DNA from: Bacteroidota bacterium
GTDB taxonomy: Bacteria > Bacteroidota > Bacteroidia > Chitinophagales > Chitinophagaceae
DNA length: 37,697 nucleotides
NCBI GenBank assembly: GCA_023386235.1
Contig: JAEWKC010000002.1
Coordinates: 1-37,697, forward strand
Direction: 5' to 3'
Part shown: piece by piece, positions 8,575-16,970 of the stretch
How positions within the stretch are numbered: position 1 is the first letter of the stretch
Layout: every line of letters starts with the position of its first letter
Notes under the pieces: model-generated
Seen by the model: the letters and a program-made list of their open reading frames with translations, nothing else
Told to the model about the DNA's origin: nothing
Database searches by the model: none
Position numbers and translations under genes: made by a program

Positions 8575-9318
8575 ATGAAGAAAGTTATAAAAAGTGTAGG
8601 AGATTATTTATTACTACTAAAAAGAGCTTTTTTTTCAAAGCCTGAAAACTTTAAAATGTACTGGAAAGATTTTGCCAGTCAGCTTTCTTATATGGGTATC
8701 AATACCATTCCTATTGTGGCGGTAGTTTCTATATTCTTAGGCGCCGTTACGGTAGTGCAGGTAGCTTACCAGCTCATCAGTCCGCTGCTGCCGCTTACAA
8801 TCATTTCGCAGGTAGCCAGAGATATCATTGTGCTGGAGCTTTCTCCCACTATTCTCTGCATTATTCTTGCAGGTGTTATAGGCAGCAAAATGGCTTCAGA
8901 GATAGGTAATATGCGTGTTTCAGAACAAATAGACGCGCTGGAAGTGATGGGTACCAATTCTGCATCCTATCTTATTGCTCCTAAAGTACTCGCAAGTTTG
9001 ATTGCCATTCCCATGCTGGTGATTTTTTCAATTATTCTTGCACTGATAGGCGGACGCATAGCCGCTTCATCGGCAGGGATTGTAAACGGAGAATTGTACG
9101 ATATGGGCCTCAGGCTAAGTTTTAAACCATTCAATATCTGGTACGCGCTTATCAAAGCATTTGTATTTGCATTTATCATCAGCACCTCGGCGGCTTATTA
9201 CGGATATAATGTAAAAGGCGGATCTCTTGAAATAGGAAAGGCCACTACTACCGCTGTTGTTATGAGCGCCATACTTATACTTGTAGCTGACTATGTAATT
9301 GCTGCATTACTCTTATAA
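8575..9318 (+). CDS. MlaE-family ABC transporter permease
   Basis: An inner-membrane permease of 247 residues, of the MlaE/YrbE type that moves phospholipids or other lipids between membranes. Several long hydrophobic helices flank the conserved cytoplasmic segment GSKMASEIGNMRVSEQIDALEVMG (about residues 102-125), which is the coupling helix of the family. It also has the terminal SAAYYGYNVKGGSLEIGKATT signature. In most Bacteroidota the ATPase (MlaF-like) and MCE protein genes follow directly. Here the next gene is uppP, 13 bases away, so the partners must be encoded elsewhere. Confidence 0.92.
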   Translation: MKKVIKSVGDYLLLLKRAFFSKPENFKMYWKDFASQLSYMGINTIPIVAVVSIFLGAVTVVQVAYQLISPLLPLTIISQVARDIIVLELSPTILCIILAGVIGSKMASEIGNMRVSEQIDALEVMGTNSASYLIAPKVLASLIAIPMLVIFSIILALIGGRIAASSAGIVNGELYDMGLRLSFKPFNIWYALIKAFVFAFIISTSAAYYGYNVKGGSLEIGKATTTAVVMSAILILVADYVIAALLL

Positions 9319-9331
9319 CCAATTTTTATTT

Positions 9332-10129
9332 ATGAATCTGTTTCAAGCTATTATTTTAGGAATTATTGAAGGATTGACAGAGTTTTTACCTGTATCTTCT
9401 ACCGGGCATTTAATTATTGGAAGTGCTTTGCTGGGGCTGGATACCAAAGATCCATTTGTGCAGTTATTTATTGTGGCCATTCAGCTGGGTACAATTTTAT
9501 CTGTGGTGGTTTTATATTTCAAACGCTTTTTTAAATCAATTAATTTTTATTACAAACTTTTCATTGCCGTAATTCCTGCCGTAATTTTAGGTTTATTATT
9601 TAATGATGAAATAGAAAAGTTTTTAGGCAACGTTACTATTGTTGCCGCTATGCTGGTGGTAGGAGGTATATTTTTATTGTTTATAGAAAAAATATTTAAA
9701 AAACCCGTACAGGAAGATGCTGATGCCATCTCTTTCGGTACTGCTTTTAAAATAGGCATTTGGCAATGTCTGGCAATGATACCGGGCGTAAGCCGCAGCG
9801 CTGCAAGCATCATAGGAGGTATGCAGCAAAAACTTACCAAAACGGCCGCCGCTGAGTTTTCTTTCTTTCTGGCAGTGCCTACCATGTTTGGCGCAACCTC
9901 AAAAAAACTGTACGATTTTTTTAAAGACGGTGCCCAGCTTACCACACATGAATGGCAAATGCTGGGAGTAGGCAATGTAGTAGGGTTTATAGTGGCTATC
10001 ATTGCCATTAAATCATTTATTAATTATGTATCCAAAAACGGGTTTCAGGTTTTTGGCGTGTATAGAATAATCGTAGGTCTGATAATCCTTGTATTGGTGC
10101 TGTCCGGTAAATCTTTACAAATGATTTAA
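9332..10129 (+). CDS. uppP: Undecaprenyl-diphosphatase UppP/BacA
   Basis: An integral membrane phosphatase that recycles undecaprenyl pyrophosphate to the lipid carrier used in peptidoglycan and polysaccharide synthesis; overexpression gives bacitracin resistance. The protein has 265 residues. The first motif is EGLTEFLPVSSTGHL at residues 13-27, with E13 and E17, and the second is PGVSRSAASII in the middle. A TTG at 9299 would extend the frame, but the ATG at 9332 gives the family-typical start MNLFQAIILG. It lies directly behind the MlaE permease gene. Confidence 0.96.
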   Translation: MNLFQAIILGIIEGLTEFLPVSSTGHLIIGSALLGLDTKDPFVQLFIVAIQLGTILSVVVLYFKRFFKSINFYYKLFIAVIPAVILGLLFNDEIEKFLGNVTIVAAMLVVGGIFLLFIEKIFKKPVQEDADAISFGTAFKIGIWQCLAMIPGVSRSAASIIGGMQQKLTKTAAAEFSFFLAVPTMFGATSKKLYDFFKDGAQLTTHEWQMLGVGNVVGFIVAIIAIKSFINYVSKNGFQVFGVYRIIVGLIILVLVLSGKSLQMI

Positions 10130-10162
10130 ATTTTCTATCATCCATAGTTCATACTTTTTCAA

Positions 10163-11470
10163 TTGCAAAAAACTAAAACAAAAGCATATAAAAAAGTTGT
10201 CAATTCCTGGGCAATGTACGACTGGTCTAACAGCGTATACAATTTAGTTATTACCTCTACAATTTTTCCTATTTATTATACCAGCATGACCACTAAAACG
10301 GTCAACGGACAATTTATAGATAGTGTTACTTTTTTGGGCATTACCTTTAAAAGTGCCGCATTGTATAATTATGCATTGGCCTTTGCTTACCTGATCATTG
10401 CCTTCTTATCACCGGTGCTTTCTTCCATTGCCGACTATAAGAACGATAAAAAGATGTTCATGAAGCTGTTTACCTACATTGGCGGAATAGCTTGTAGCTT
10501 ACTATTCTTTTTTACGCAGGATACTATAGGTTTGGGGCTGCTGTTTTTTATATTGGGTGCAATAGGGTATTGCGGCGGGCTGGTTTTTTATAACGCGTTC
10601 CTGCCTGAAATAGCCGCCCCGGAAGACAGAGATAAGGTAAGCGCCAAAGGTTTTGCTTACGGGTATATAGGAAGTGTGCTATTGCAATTGATATGCTTTT
10701 ATTTTGTACTGGCAAAACCTTTCGGAATAGACGCGGCCATGGGATCCAGAATATCCTTTCTCCTGGTAGGCTTGTGGTGGATTGGCTTTGCGCAAATACC
10801 TTTTAAAGTATTGAAAGAAAGAAATATTCCCAAAGCAAACAGAGGTGTGAATATTCTTTCCAAAGGATTCATAGAATTGAAAAGCGTTTTTGAACAGGTA
10901 AAACGCATGCCTGTTTTAAGAAGCTATCTTACGGCTTTCTTTTTCTACGGAATGGGCGTACAGACTGTAATGCTTGCTGCTGCTTTGTTTGGAAGCCAGG
11001 AGCTACGTCTTTCTGAAGATAAATTAATCATCAGCATCTTACTGATACAGCTGGTGGCTATAGCCGGCGCGTTTTCTATGGCCAGATTATCAAAAGCCAT
11101 AGGCAATTTAAAAACATTGTTGATAGTGGTCGCTATTTGGATTGGTATTTGTATAGCGGCCTATTATACCGTGAACGAATATCAGTTTTACGCGCTTGCT
11201 TTTACGGTAGGTTTGGTAATGGGTGGTATTCAAAGCCTGAGCCGTTCTACTTATTCTAAGATAATGCCCGAAACAGTTGATACCGCATCATTTTTTAGTT
11301 TTTACGATGCCACTGAAAAAATTGCTATAGTTATCGGTATGTTCACTTTTGGATTTATTCAGGAAATATCAGGCAGCATGCGCAATTCCATTCTTATATT
11401 AATGGTCTTCTTTTCCATAGGACTTATTTATCTTTTCAGAACGTTACTTATTCAAAAAAGATTATCATAA
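10163..11470 (+). CDS. UMF1-type MFS transporter with TTG start
   Basis: A protein of 435 residues with about 12 hydrophobic segments. The N-terminal NSWAMYDWSNSVYNLVI is the hallmark of the UMF1 (Atg22-like, PF11700) branch of the major facilitator superfamily. GLVMGGIQSLSRSTYSKIMP near residue 350 is the second conserved region. The start is forced: an in-frame TAG lies at 10145-10147 and no ATG or GTG precedes the conserved region, leaving TTG at 10163. Substrates of bacterial members are unknown. It follows uppP by 33 bases. Confidence 0.88.
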   Translation: MQKTKTKAYKKVVNSWAMYDWSNSVYNLVITSTIFPIYYTSMTTKTVNGQFIDSVTFLGITFKSAALYNYALAFAYLIIAFLSPVLSSIADYKNDKKMFMKLFTYIGGIACSLLFFFTQDTIGLGLLFFILGAIGYCGGLVFYNAFLPEIAAPEDRDKVSAKGFAYGYIGSVLLQLICFYFVLAKPFGIDAAMGSRISFLLVGLWWIGFAQIPFKVLKERNIPKANRGVNILSKGFIELKSVFEQVKRMPVLRSYLTAFFFYGMGVQTVMLAAALFGSQELRLSEDKLIISILLIQLVAIAGAFSMARLSKAIGNLKTLLIVVAIWIGICIAAYYTVNEYQFYALAFTVGLVMGGIQSLSRSTYSKIMPETVDTASFFSFYDATEKIAIVIGMFTFGFIQEISGSMRNSILILMVFFSIGLIYLFRTLLIQKRLS

Positions 11471-11508
11471 AAAAACGCGTACTAATAAAAATATTTTTTC
11501 AAATAAAT

Positions 11509-11540
11509 TTGGTTTATTAAATAAACTACTTTACTTTTGA
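11509..11540 (+). promoter_or_regulatory. Promoter with internal dyad for the 2TM/wHTH operon
   Basis: TTTG at 11509-11512 and TACTTTTG at 11533-11540, separated by 20 bases, fit the Bacteroidota promoter consensus. The spacer holds an exact dyad, GTTTATT-A-AATAAAC, at 11513-11527. This is a good place for a repressor, and the operon's own winged-helix protein is the natural candidate. Confidence 0.6.
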
Positions 11541-11564
11541 AATAAATTTAAAAAGTATTGAAAA

Positions 11565-11837
11565 ATGGAAACAAATCAAAACTACTCCGATCCGCTTTGG
11601 AGGCAAGCAAAAAAAAGAACAGGCTTTAAAATCCATCTTACTGTTTATTTATTAGTAAATATTTTTTTGTGGGGTTTATGGTTTTTTATAAAAAGACACG
11701 AAGGTGCATCCTGGCCAATCTGGACAACTTTGGGGTGGGGTATAGGTATATGTTTTCATTTAATGAACACTTACGCTACCTTCAAAATTTTTAGCACAGA
11801 AAAAGAATACAAAAAACTAAAAAGCAAAAATATTTAA
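11565..11837 (+). CDS. 2TM domain-containing protein
   Basis: A small membrane protein of 90 residues. A basic amphipathic start (WRQAKKRTGFKIHL) is followed by two hydrophobic helices, about 26-42 and 52-68, then a charged tail. This is the pattern of the 2TM family (PF13239), seen next to or fused with LytTR and histidine kinase genes in Bacteroidota. Its role is unknown. It is the first gene of a three-gene unit and lies 1 base before the next gene. Confidence 0.8.
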   Translation: METNQNYSDPLWRQAKKRTGFKIHLTVYLLVNIFLWGLWFFIKRHEGASWPIWTTLGWGIGICFHLMNTYATFKIFSTEKEYKKLKSKNI

Positions 11838-11838
11838 A

Positions 11839-12435
11839 ATGCAAGAAAGAAATATTTCACCCGAAGAAAGTTTACAGATTATTCAAAAAATGATTGACAA
11901 CTCAAGATTGAAAGTAGCGGAGAATGGCTTTCATTTAATTGTATGGGCAATAATGATTAGCATTGCCAGCATTTGTCAGTACCTTATGATTACTTATCGT
12001 TTTCACCTTGAAAGATCGTGGCTTATGTGGATTGGTGCAGTAGTGATAGGTTTTACTATCGGCAATATATATGAGTATCGCAGGCATAAAAATCAAAAAA
12101 TTGAAAAAAATAAAATGAACCGAATAGTTGATTTTATCTGGATGTCTTTTGGTATCAGTTCTGCACTTGTTTGGTTGATAGCTTTCAGATATTCTTTGTA
12201 CGATATCACACCGCTTATACATATTTCATTAGGGGCGGCTACTTTTATTTCGGGAATAGTTTTACAGATTAAATCATTGATTCGCGGAGGAATAATCTTC
12301 TGGGTTGCGTGCATTATTTGTGTAATAATAAGTTCTCCCGTGAATCTGCTAATTAATGCAGCAGCTATGATTATTGGTTTCCTGACACCGGGCATTCAAC
12401 TTTGGAAAAAATATAAAATAGATAGTGATGTTTAA
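11839..12435 (+). CDS. Polytopic membrane protein of unknown function
   Basis: A protein of 198 residues. After a polar N-terminus containing SPEESLQIIQKMID it has about five to six hydrophobic segments and ends in LWKKYKIDSDV. I recognise no catalytic motif. Proteins of this shape, with an N-terminal EESL.II..MI helix, commonly sit between a membrane protein and a small winged-helix regulator in Bacteroidota. The gene overlaps the following regulator by 8 bases, so the products are likely made together and the regulator may respond to this membrane protein. Confidence 0.75.
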   Translation: MQERNISPEESLQIIQKMIDNSRLKVAENGFHLIVWAIMISIASICQYLMITYRFHLERSWLMWIGAVVIGFTIGNIYEYRRHKNQKIEKNKMNRIVDFIWMSFGISSALVWLIAFRYSLYDITPLIHISLGAATFISGIVLQIKSLIRGGIIFWVACIICVIISSPVNLLINAAAMIIGFLTPGIQLWKKYKIDSDV

Positions 12436-12715
12436 ACCATTAGACCCGCTATTGCATTCTGAATTGAGGCTCGCAATAATGAGTATTTTGGTTGCAGAAG
12501 AAAGTGCGGAATTTAATTATATAAAAGATAAAACAAATGCTACGGCCGGCAATTTGAGTGTGCAGTTGCAAAAGTTAGCCGATGCAGATTATATTACCAT
12601 TAAAAAATCTTTTAAAGGTAAATATCCGGTAACTACCTGCGGCATTAAAAAGAAGGGCATTGCAGCTTTTGAAGATTATATACAATCGTTAAAAACCTAC
12701 CTGAATATCAAGTAA
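12428..12715 (+). CDS. Winged-helix transcriptional regulator (HTH_34 type)
   Basis: A DNA-binding protein of 95 residues. MFKPLDPLLHSELRLAIMSIL followed by F.YIKDKTNATAGNLSVQL, LADADYITIKKSFKGKYPVT and KKGIAAFEDYI is the standard helix-turn-helix plus wing arrangement of PF13601, a MarR/ArsR-like family. The ATG at 12428 is preferred over a GTG at 12425. It is the last gene of the 2TM operon and may act on the dyad in the operon promoter (11513-11527); that link is inference. Confidence 0.85.
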   Translation: MFKPLDPLLHSELRLAIMSILVAEESAEFNYIKDKTNATAGNLSVQLQKLADADYITIKKSFKGKYPVTTCGIKKKGIAAFEDYIQSLKTYLNIK

Positions 12716-12748
12716 ACTTTACTACTTATAAATTCTTAACCTTTTGGT

Positions 12749-12799
12749 ATGAAAAAGATCGTTTTTTCTATATCGTTACTATTCTGTGCAGTTATCTAG
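12749..12799 (+). pseudogene. Aborted signal-peptide ORF, probable gene remnant
   Basis: An ATG opens 16 codons reading MKKIVFSISLLFCAVI and then hits TAG. This is a perfect start of an exported Bacteroidota protein (two lysines then a hydrophobic core) with nothing exported behind it. No start-proximal homology to neighbours is visible, and the bases beyond run into the 3' end of the convergent pirin gene. It is likely the 5' stump of a deleted gene; a tiny secreted or membrane peptide is possible but less likely. Confidence 0.35.
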
Positions 12800-12881
12800 T
12801 GCCACATTGCTTTTCAAACGCCGGGGGCATTATGTGTATTGAACATTTTCTTACAAACTTTGAACTTTGTTTTTTTTCTTT

Positions 12882-13781
12882 TTACTTCATCCTTAAACCT
12901 GAATCTGGCAAAGGCACAAATTCATCTTCATCTCCTATAACCTTTGGAAAAGCTTCCAAATTCTGTTCCTGCCAGTCTTGTTTAGCTTGCTCTATAACTG
13001 ATTTATCGGAGCTTACAAAATTCCAGAAAATATAGCGTTGTTCAGGAAACGGCTCTCCACCAAAAAGATAAACGGTACTGTTTTCATTCATTTCAAACTC
13101 GCAAAGTGTGGCATTTTTTGCAACCAACAATTGTTTAGAGCCAAATTCTTTTCCTTCCATATTCACAGTTCCGTCCAATACATACATCGCTACTTCTCCA
13201 AACAGCTGCTTACCAATATTGATCTTTGTTTTGTTTACAGACTTTATTTCCAGAAAAAACAATTTACTATAAACGGGTACCGGCGATTTTTTATCAAAGA
13301 CTTCTCCCGCAATAAGTTTATACTGAACATTATTATCCTCCCAGATTGGAACTTCGGCTGCTTCGGTATGATGAAATTCAGGGTTCATTTTTTCCAAATC
13401 TTTGGGTAAAGCCACCCATATTTGAAATCCGTGTAAACGCTTATCTGAATTTCTCAAATACTCGGGCGTTCTTTCAGAATGTACAACGCCTTTCCCAGCG
13501 GTCATCCAGTTTACAGCTCCGGGTTTTATTTCTATGGCACTTCCTATACTGTCGCGATGAAAAATAGAACCTTCAAAAAGATAGGTGAGTGTAGAAAGTC
13601 CTATATGCGGATGAGGCGCCACATCAAAGTTCTGGTGGTCGTTCAAATTTACGGGACCCATGTGGTCTATAAATACAAAGGGGCCAACGCTTCTTTTTTC
13701 ACGAAAGGGGAGTAGTCTTCCCACAAGGAAATTACCGATATCTGCCGCTTTTTCTTCTATGATTAATGCGATGTTTGACAT
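12882..13781 (-). CDS. Pirin family protein
   Basis: A bicupin protein of 299 residues. The N-terminal cupin holds the metal site: H57 and H59 in APHPHIGLSTLTYLFEG, and H101 and E103 in GKGVVHSERTP. Several bacterial pirins have quercetin 2,3-dioxygenase activity and others act as redox cofactors of regulators, so the exact job cannot be decided here. The C-terminal cupin (FGGEPFPEQRYIFWNFVSS) is complete and the length is normal. It stands alone between convergent and divergent neighbours. Confidence 0.92.
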   Translation of the reverse strand: MSNIALIIEEKAADIGNFLVGRLLPFREKRSVGPFVFIDHMGPVNLNDHQNFDVAPHPHIGLSTLTYLFEGSIFHRDSIGSAIEIKPGAVNWMTAGKGVVHSERTPEYLRNSDKRLHGFQIWVALPKDLEKMNPEFHHTEAAEVPIWEDNNVQYKLIAGEVFDKKSPVPVYSKLFFLEIKSVNKTKINIGKQLFGEVAMYVLDGTVNMEGKEFGSKQLLVAKNATLCEFEMNENSTVYLFGGEPFPEQRYIFWNFVSSDKSVIEQAKQDWQEQNLEAFPKVIGDEDEFVPLPDSGLRMK

Positions 13782-13847
13782 ATGTTAGGTTTAATTGGAA
13801 GCACGTAGCGCTAAGACATTATGCTGTGCCGATTTTTTATTGTTCTT

Positions 13848-14196
13848 TTATAATTTGTTTCGAAATCCTATAATTATGTTTAAGAGATTAAATGCTTCGG
13901 TATAGTTTTTTCTACATTCATCTTCGGTAATATAATCTCTTCGTTTTGCTTTATATAAGCAAGTTACAGCTTCCGCTAATGATCTTGGGGCATAAGCCAA
14001 GAAATTTTTTAAACTCAGTTGACGACTGAATAATGGATTCCTCAGAAATATTTAGTGTGATACTATCAACCGCTCTTATTTGTGAACTTACATTAAACAT
14101 TTCTTCTTTTGGAAAAAGAGTTGAAATCTTAAATATTTTCTCGCCAAATTGCATCGCGTCCTGCCAAATAAATAGTTTCTCAAACTTAAAGCTTAT
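13848..14196 (-). pseudogene. Broken four-helix-bundle (S23-type / 23S IVS-like) protein gene
   Basis: Read on the minus strand, the codons from 14196 give SFKFEKLFIWQDAMQFGEKI, FPKEEMFNVSSQIRAVDSI, LNISEESIIQSSTEFKKFLG, the standard start of TIGR02436 four-helix-bundle proteins. Two defects are visible. The codon where ATG is expected (14196-14194) is ATA, with an in-frame TAA a few codons upstream. After KKFLG one extra T in the minus-strand CTTATGCC shifts the frame and leads to an early TAA at 13951. Removing that T restores GYAPRSLAEAVTCLYKAKRR, DYITEDECRK and a normal end IIIGFRNKL followed by TAA at 13848. A 67-residue ORF from an internal ATG (14154) is all that remains intact. Confidence 0.8.
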
Positions 14197-14259
14197 AGCT
14201 ATTAGTATTTAAAATAAATATAGCACTTAATTTGAAAATTATTGTTTTTTCAACATCCC

Positions 14260-15312
14260 TCATCCAATATCCGCCAGTCTTTTCTTCACTTCCGGTACAA
14301 CAACTTTTCCGAAAAGCTCTGTCGATTTCATTGTTAGTTCATGTGGCACCGTGCCTAAGCTCATGTGCGCGAAAAATCTGGTGAACCCAAACAACTGGTG
14401 CTCGTAAACAATCTTGTCAATTACTTTTTCTACACTGCCCACCATTAGTGAGCCACGTTCGCTTCTCATATATTCAAACTGGTCACGCGTCATCGGTTGC
14501 CAGCCTCTGTCTTTTCCAATTCTGTTCATCATTTGTACGTAATGAGGAAAAAATGCATCGGCTACTTCTTCATCATTTTCACCTATAAAAACGTGGTTGT
14601 TTATTCCCACCTGAAGATCTTCTTTGGCTATTCCGTTTTCAAGAGCCGATTGTTTGTAAAGGTTGATGAATGGAACGAAATTATGAGGCATGCCACCAAT
14701 AATAGCCAGCATCAGAGGAAGCTTTAATGTAGCCGCTCTTACAGCAGAAGCCGGTGTGCCGCCCGCGGCAATCCATACCGGTATTTCGCCATGTAAAGCT
14801 CTTGGATACACACCACGGTTAGCAATGGACGCGCGTAGCTTTCCATTCCAGTTTATTTTTTCTGATTTATTGATTGCCAGAAGCAGCTCCAGTTTTTCGT
14901 CGAAGAGTTCATTGTAATCAGACAAATCATAGCCGAACAACGGGAAGCTTTCAATGAAAGAACCACGACCGGCCATAATTTCGGCTCTGCCACCTGAAAG
15001 TAAATCAATGGTAGAGAATTGCTGGTATACACGTACCGGATCTTCTGAGCTTAAAACCGTAACGGCGCTTGATAACTTGATATTTTTAGTAACAGCCGCT
15101 GCTGCCGCTAAAATTGTAGTGGGCGAGGAGACAGAATAATCTTCCCGATGATGTTCGCCAACGCCAAAAACATCAATGCCCAATTCGTCTGCCAGTTTTA
15201 TTTCTTCCAGCAAATTTTGTATTCTCTGGTGTGCGTTAATGCCTTTACCTGCAACGGTTTCGGATGCCATATCTGCAAAAGTCATTAAGCCAAATTCTAT
15301 TTTCTTCTTCAT
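14260..15312 (-). CDS. LLM-class flavin-dependent oxidoreductase
   Basis: A luciferase-like monooxygenase-family TIM barrel of 350 residues. It begins KKKIEFGLMTFADM, then ELGIDVFGVGEHHREDYSVSSP (the conserved GEHH segment), LSSAVTVLSSEDPVRVYQQF, AEIMAGRGSFIESFPLFGYD and VGSVEKVIDKI. Members use FMN or F420; the substrate is not predictable. It starts 64 bases after the end of the upstream MFS exporter gene in the same direction, so the pair may be cotranscribed and share a detoxification role. Confidence 0.9.
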   Translation of the reverse strand: MKKKIEFGLMTFADMASETVAGKGINAHQRIQNLLEEIKLADELGIDVFGVGEHHREDYSVSSPTTILAAAAAVTKNIKLSSAVTVLSSEDPVRVYQQFSTIDLLSGGRAEIMAGRGSFIESFPLFGYDLSDYNELFDEKLELLLAINKSEKINWNGKLRASIANRGVYPRALHGEIPVWIAAGGTPASAVRAATLKLPLMLAIIGGMPHNFVPFINLYKQSALENGIAKEDLQVGINNHVFIGENDEEVADAFFPHYVQMMNRIGKDRGWQPMTRDQFEYMRSERGSLMVGSVEKVIDKIVYEHQLFGFTRFFAHMSLGTVPHELTMKSTELFGKVVVPEVKKRLADIG

Positions 15313-15376
15313 ATCTATTTTTTTTCAAAATTATTTCAATTGATGCAGAAAGAAATTGATGTAGGTTAATTAATAA

Positions 15377-16780
15377 TTATCCGGTTTTTAAATTATTGCC
15401 ATCATATATATGAAGTCTTCGAAAGATATTACCCATGATAATAGTTATGATACCAAAAACAATAAACGATGAACGAAAAGCAGTATGTATATTATCACTT
15501 TGAATGATGGGATGATTTTGGAAAAATCTTAAAACAATTAGTCCGAAAGCAATTCCAAATCCGATAGCCAATTGTTGATTCACGGCCAGTAAAGAATTGC
15601 CATTACTGGTATGGTAAATACGCAGATCGGCCAATGAGATAGTATTCATGGCGGTAAATTGTATAGAATTAAAAAATCCTAATATAGCTAAAAGAGGTAT
15701 GAACCAGTAAATAGAAGTATGTATGCCCGGAATTGCAAGACACATGATCAATATGCCAATGATTGTTGTATTGACTCTTAAAGTAGTTTTATATCCTACT
15801 TTATTTAGAATGCGTACTACGGCAGACTTTCCGAACATAGCAGTCACTGCCATAGGTGCAACTATCCATCCTGAAATGATGGCTGATTGACCATAAGCGA
15901 TTTGTATCATTAAAGGTAATAATAAAGGAATGGCGCTTATGCCCAATCTTGTAGCTAAGTTGCCTATTACTCCAACACGAAAAGTGCGTATTTGAAATAA
16001 ATCAAGCGGGAAAAGAGGATTGTCATCTTTACGTGCATGTCTGTAATAAAAGTATAACATTAAAAATCCGCCAATAAAAATGATTAAAACTGGGGTAATA
16101 TTTTTGGCATTGCCTAAAAGTTCTAATGATACGGAAAGTAGCAAAGAAGCGGCTGCAAAAATTAAAAATCCTTTTAAATCAAAATTGATCGTTTTAGATT
16201 TAAAGTCGGGCATATACTTCCAGCCTAGAATAATTCCTGTCAATCCTATTGGAATATTGATAAGGAAGATCCAGTGCCAGGAAAAATAGTCTACCATATA
16301 GCCGCCCACCAGTGGTCCTAATACTGGCCCTATCAGTGCGGGAATGACCGCGTAGTTCAATGCTTTGAGAAGTTCACTGCGCTCATATGTTTTAATGAGT
16401 GCCAGCCTGCCTACAGGTGTCATCAATGAGCCGCCCAGTCCCTGCACAACACGTGAAAGTACCAGTTGGTTAAGGTTCTGCGATAGAGCACAAAATAAAG
16501 AACCTAACGCAAAAATAAAGATAGAAATAATAAAGATTTTTTTAGTGCCGAATTTATCAGATAAATACCCGCTCACGGGCATGAAAATAGCCAGCGTAAG
16601 CACATAGCTGATGATCGCGTTTTGCATGTGCAGCGGCGACTCATTCAGTTCTTCCGCGATGGCCGGCAACGATGTGTTGAGAATGGTAGAATCAAGCATC
16701 TGCATAAAAATAGCAGTTGCAAGAATAAAAGGCAGTATCTTTTTGGTAGTAGCGCTTATTGATACAGATGAATCATGCAT
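15377..16780 (-). CDS. DHA2-type (EmrB/QacA) MFS multidrug exporter
   Basis: An inner-membrane transporter of 467 residues with about 14 hydrophobic segments, the number expected for the DHA2 group. MQMLDSTILNTSLPAIAEEL at about 22-41 is the family motif D1 (LD.TI.N.ALP.I). SGYLSDKFGTKKIF is motif A, and GLGGSLMTPVGRL and ALIGPVLGPLVGGYMVDYFSWHWIFLINIP carry motif C. It exports drugs or metabolites using the proton gradient. No EmrA-like membrane fusion gene is adjacent. Confidence 0.92.
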   Translation of the reverse strand: MHDSSVSISATTKKILPFILATAIFMQMLDSTILNTSLPAIAEELNESPLHMQNAIISYVLTLAIFMPVSGYLSDKFGTKKIFIISIFIFALGSLFCALSQNLNQLVLSRVVQGLGGSLMTPVGRLALIKTYERSELLKALNYAVIPALIGPVLGPLVGGYMVDYFSWHWIFLINIPIGLTGIILGWKYMPDFKSKTINFDLKGFLIFAAASLLLSVSLELLGNAKNITPVLIIFIGGFLMLYFYYRHARKDDNPLFPLDLFQIRTFRVGVIGNLATRLGISAIPLLLPLMIQIAYGQSAIISGWIVAPMAVTAMFGKSAVVRILNKVGYKTTLRVNTTIIGILIMCLAIPGIHTSIYWFIPLLAILGFFNSIQFTAMNTISLADLRIYHTSNGNSLLAVNQQLAIGFGIAFGLIVLRFFQNHPIIQSDNIHTAFRSSFIVFGIITIIMGNIFRRLHIYDGNNLKTG

Positions 16781-16800
16781 TTTTCATTATTATCAAAAAT

Positions 16801-16808
16801 CAAACCTA
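16801..16808 (-). promoter_or_regulatory. Candidate -7 element for the DHA2 exporter gene
   Basis: The minus-strand reading is TAGGTTTG, matching TAnnTTTG, 20 bases before the ATG at 16780. A matching TTTG 19 bases upstream is lacking, so confidence is moderate. Confidence 0.4.
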
Positions 16809-16899
16809 AAAAATTTTATAGCTTATTAATAATTATTTACTTGCAGTTTGCCGGATGCATTACACAAAAATAGAATGGAATAAAAAAAACAAAAAAATA

Positions 16900-16930
16900 T
16901 TTGCTTTTAAAAAAATAAACTCTATTTTTG
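16900..16930 (+). promoter_or_regulatory. Exact consensus promoter of the tRNA gene
   Basis: TTTG at 16900-16903, a 19-base spacer, and TATTTTTG at 16923-16930 match the primary sigma consensus of Bacteroidota without a mismatch. The predicted start is near 16936, about 35 bases before the tRNA. It is the best promoter in the window, which argues that the tRNA is strongly transcribed. Confidence 0.8.
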
Positions 16931-16970
16931 CAATCCCAAAACGAGAAACACTATTCTCAATGAGTGGTAA

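Noticed and set aside
9550..10008. Minus-strand ORF of 152 codons within uppP
   Set aside because: uppP is unmistakable on the plus strand; the antisense frame mirrors its codon bias.
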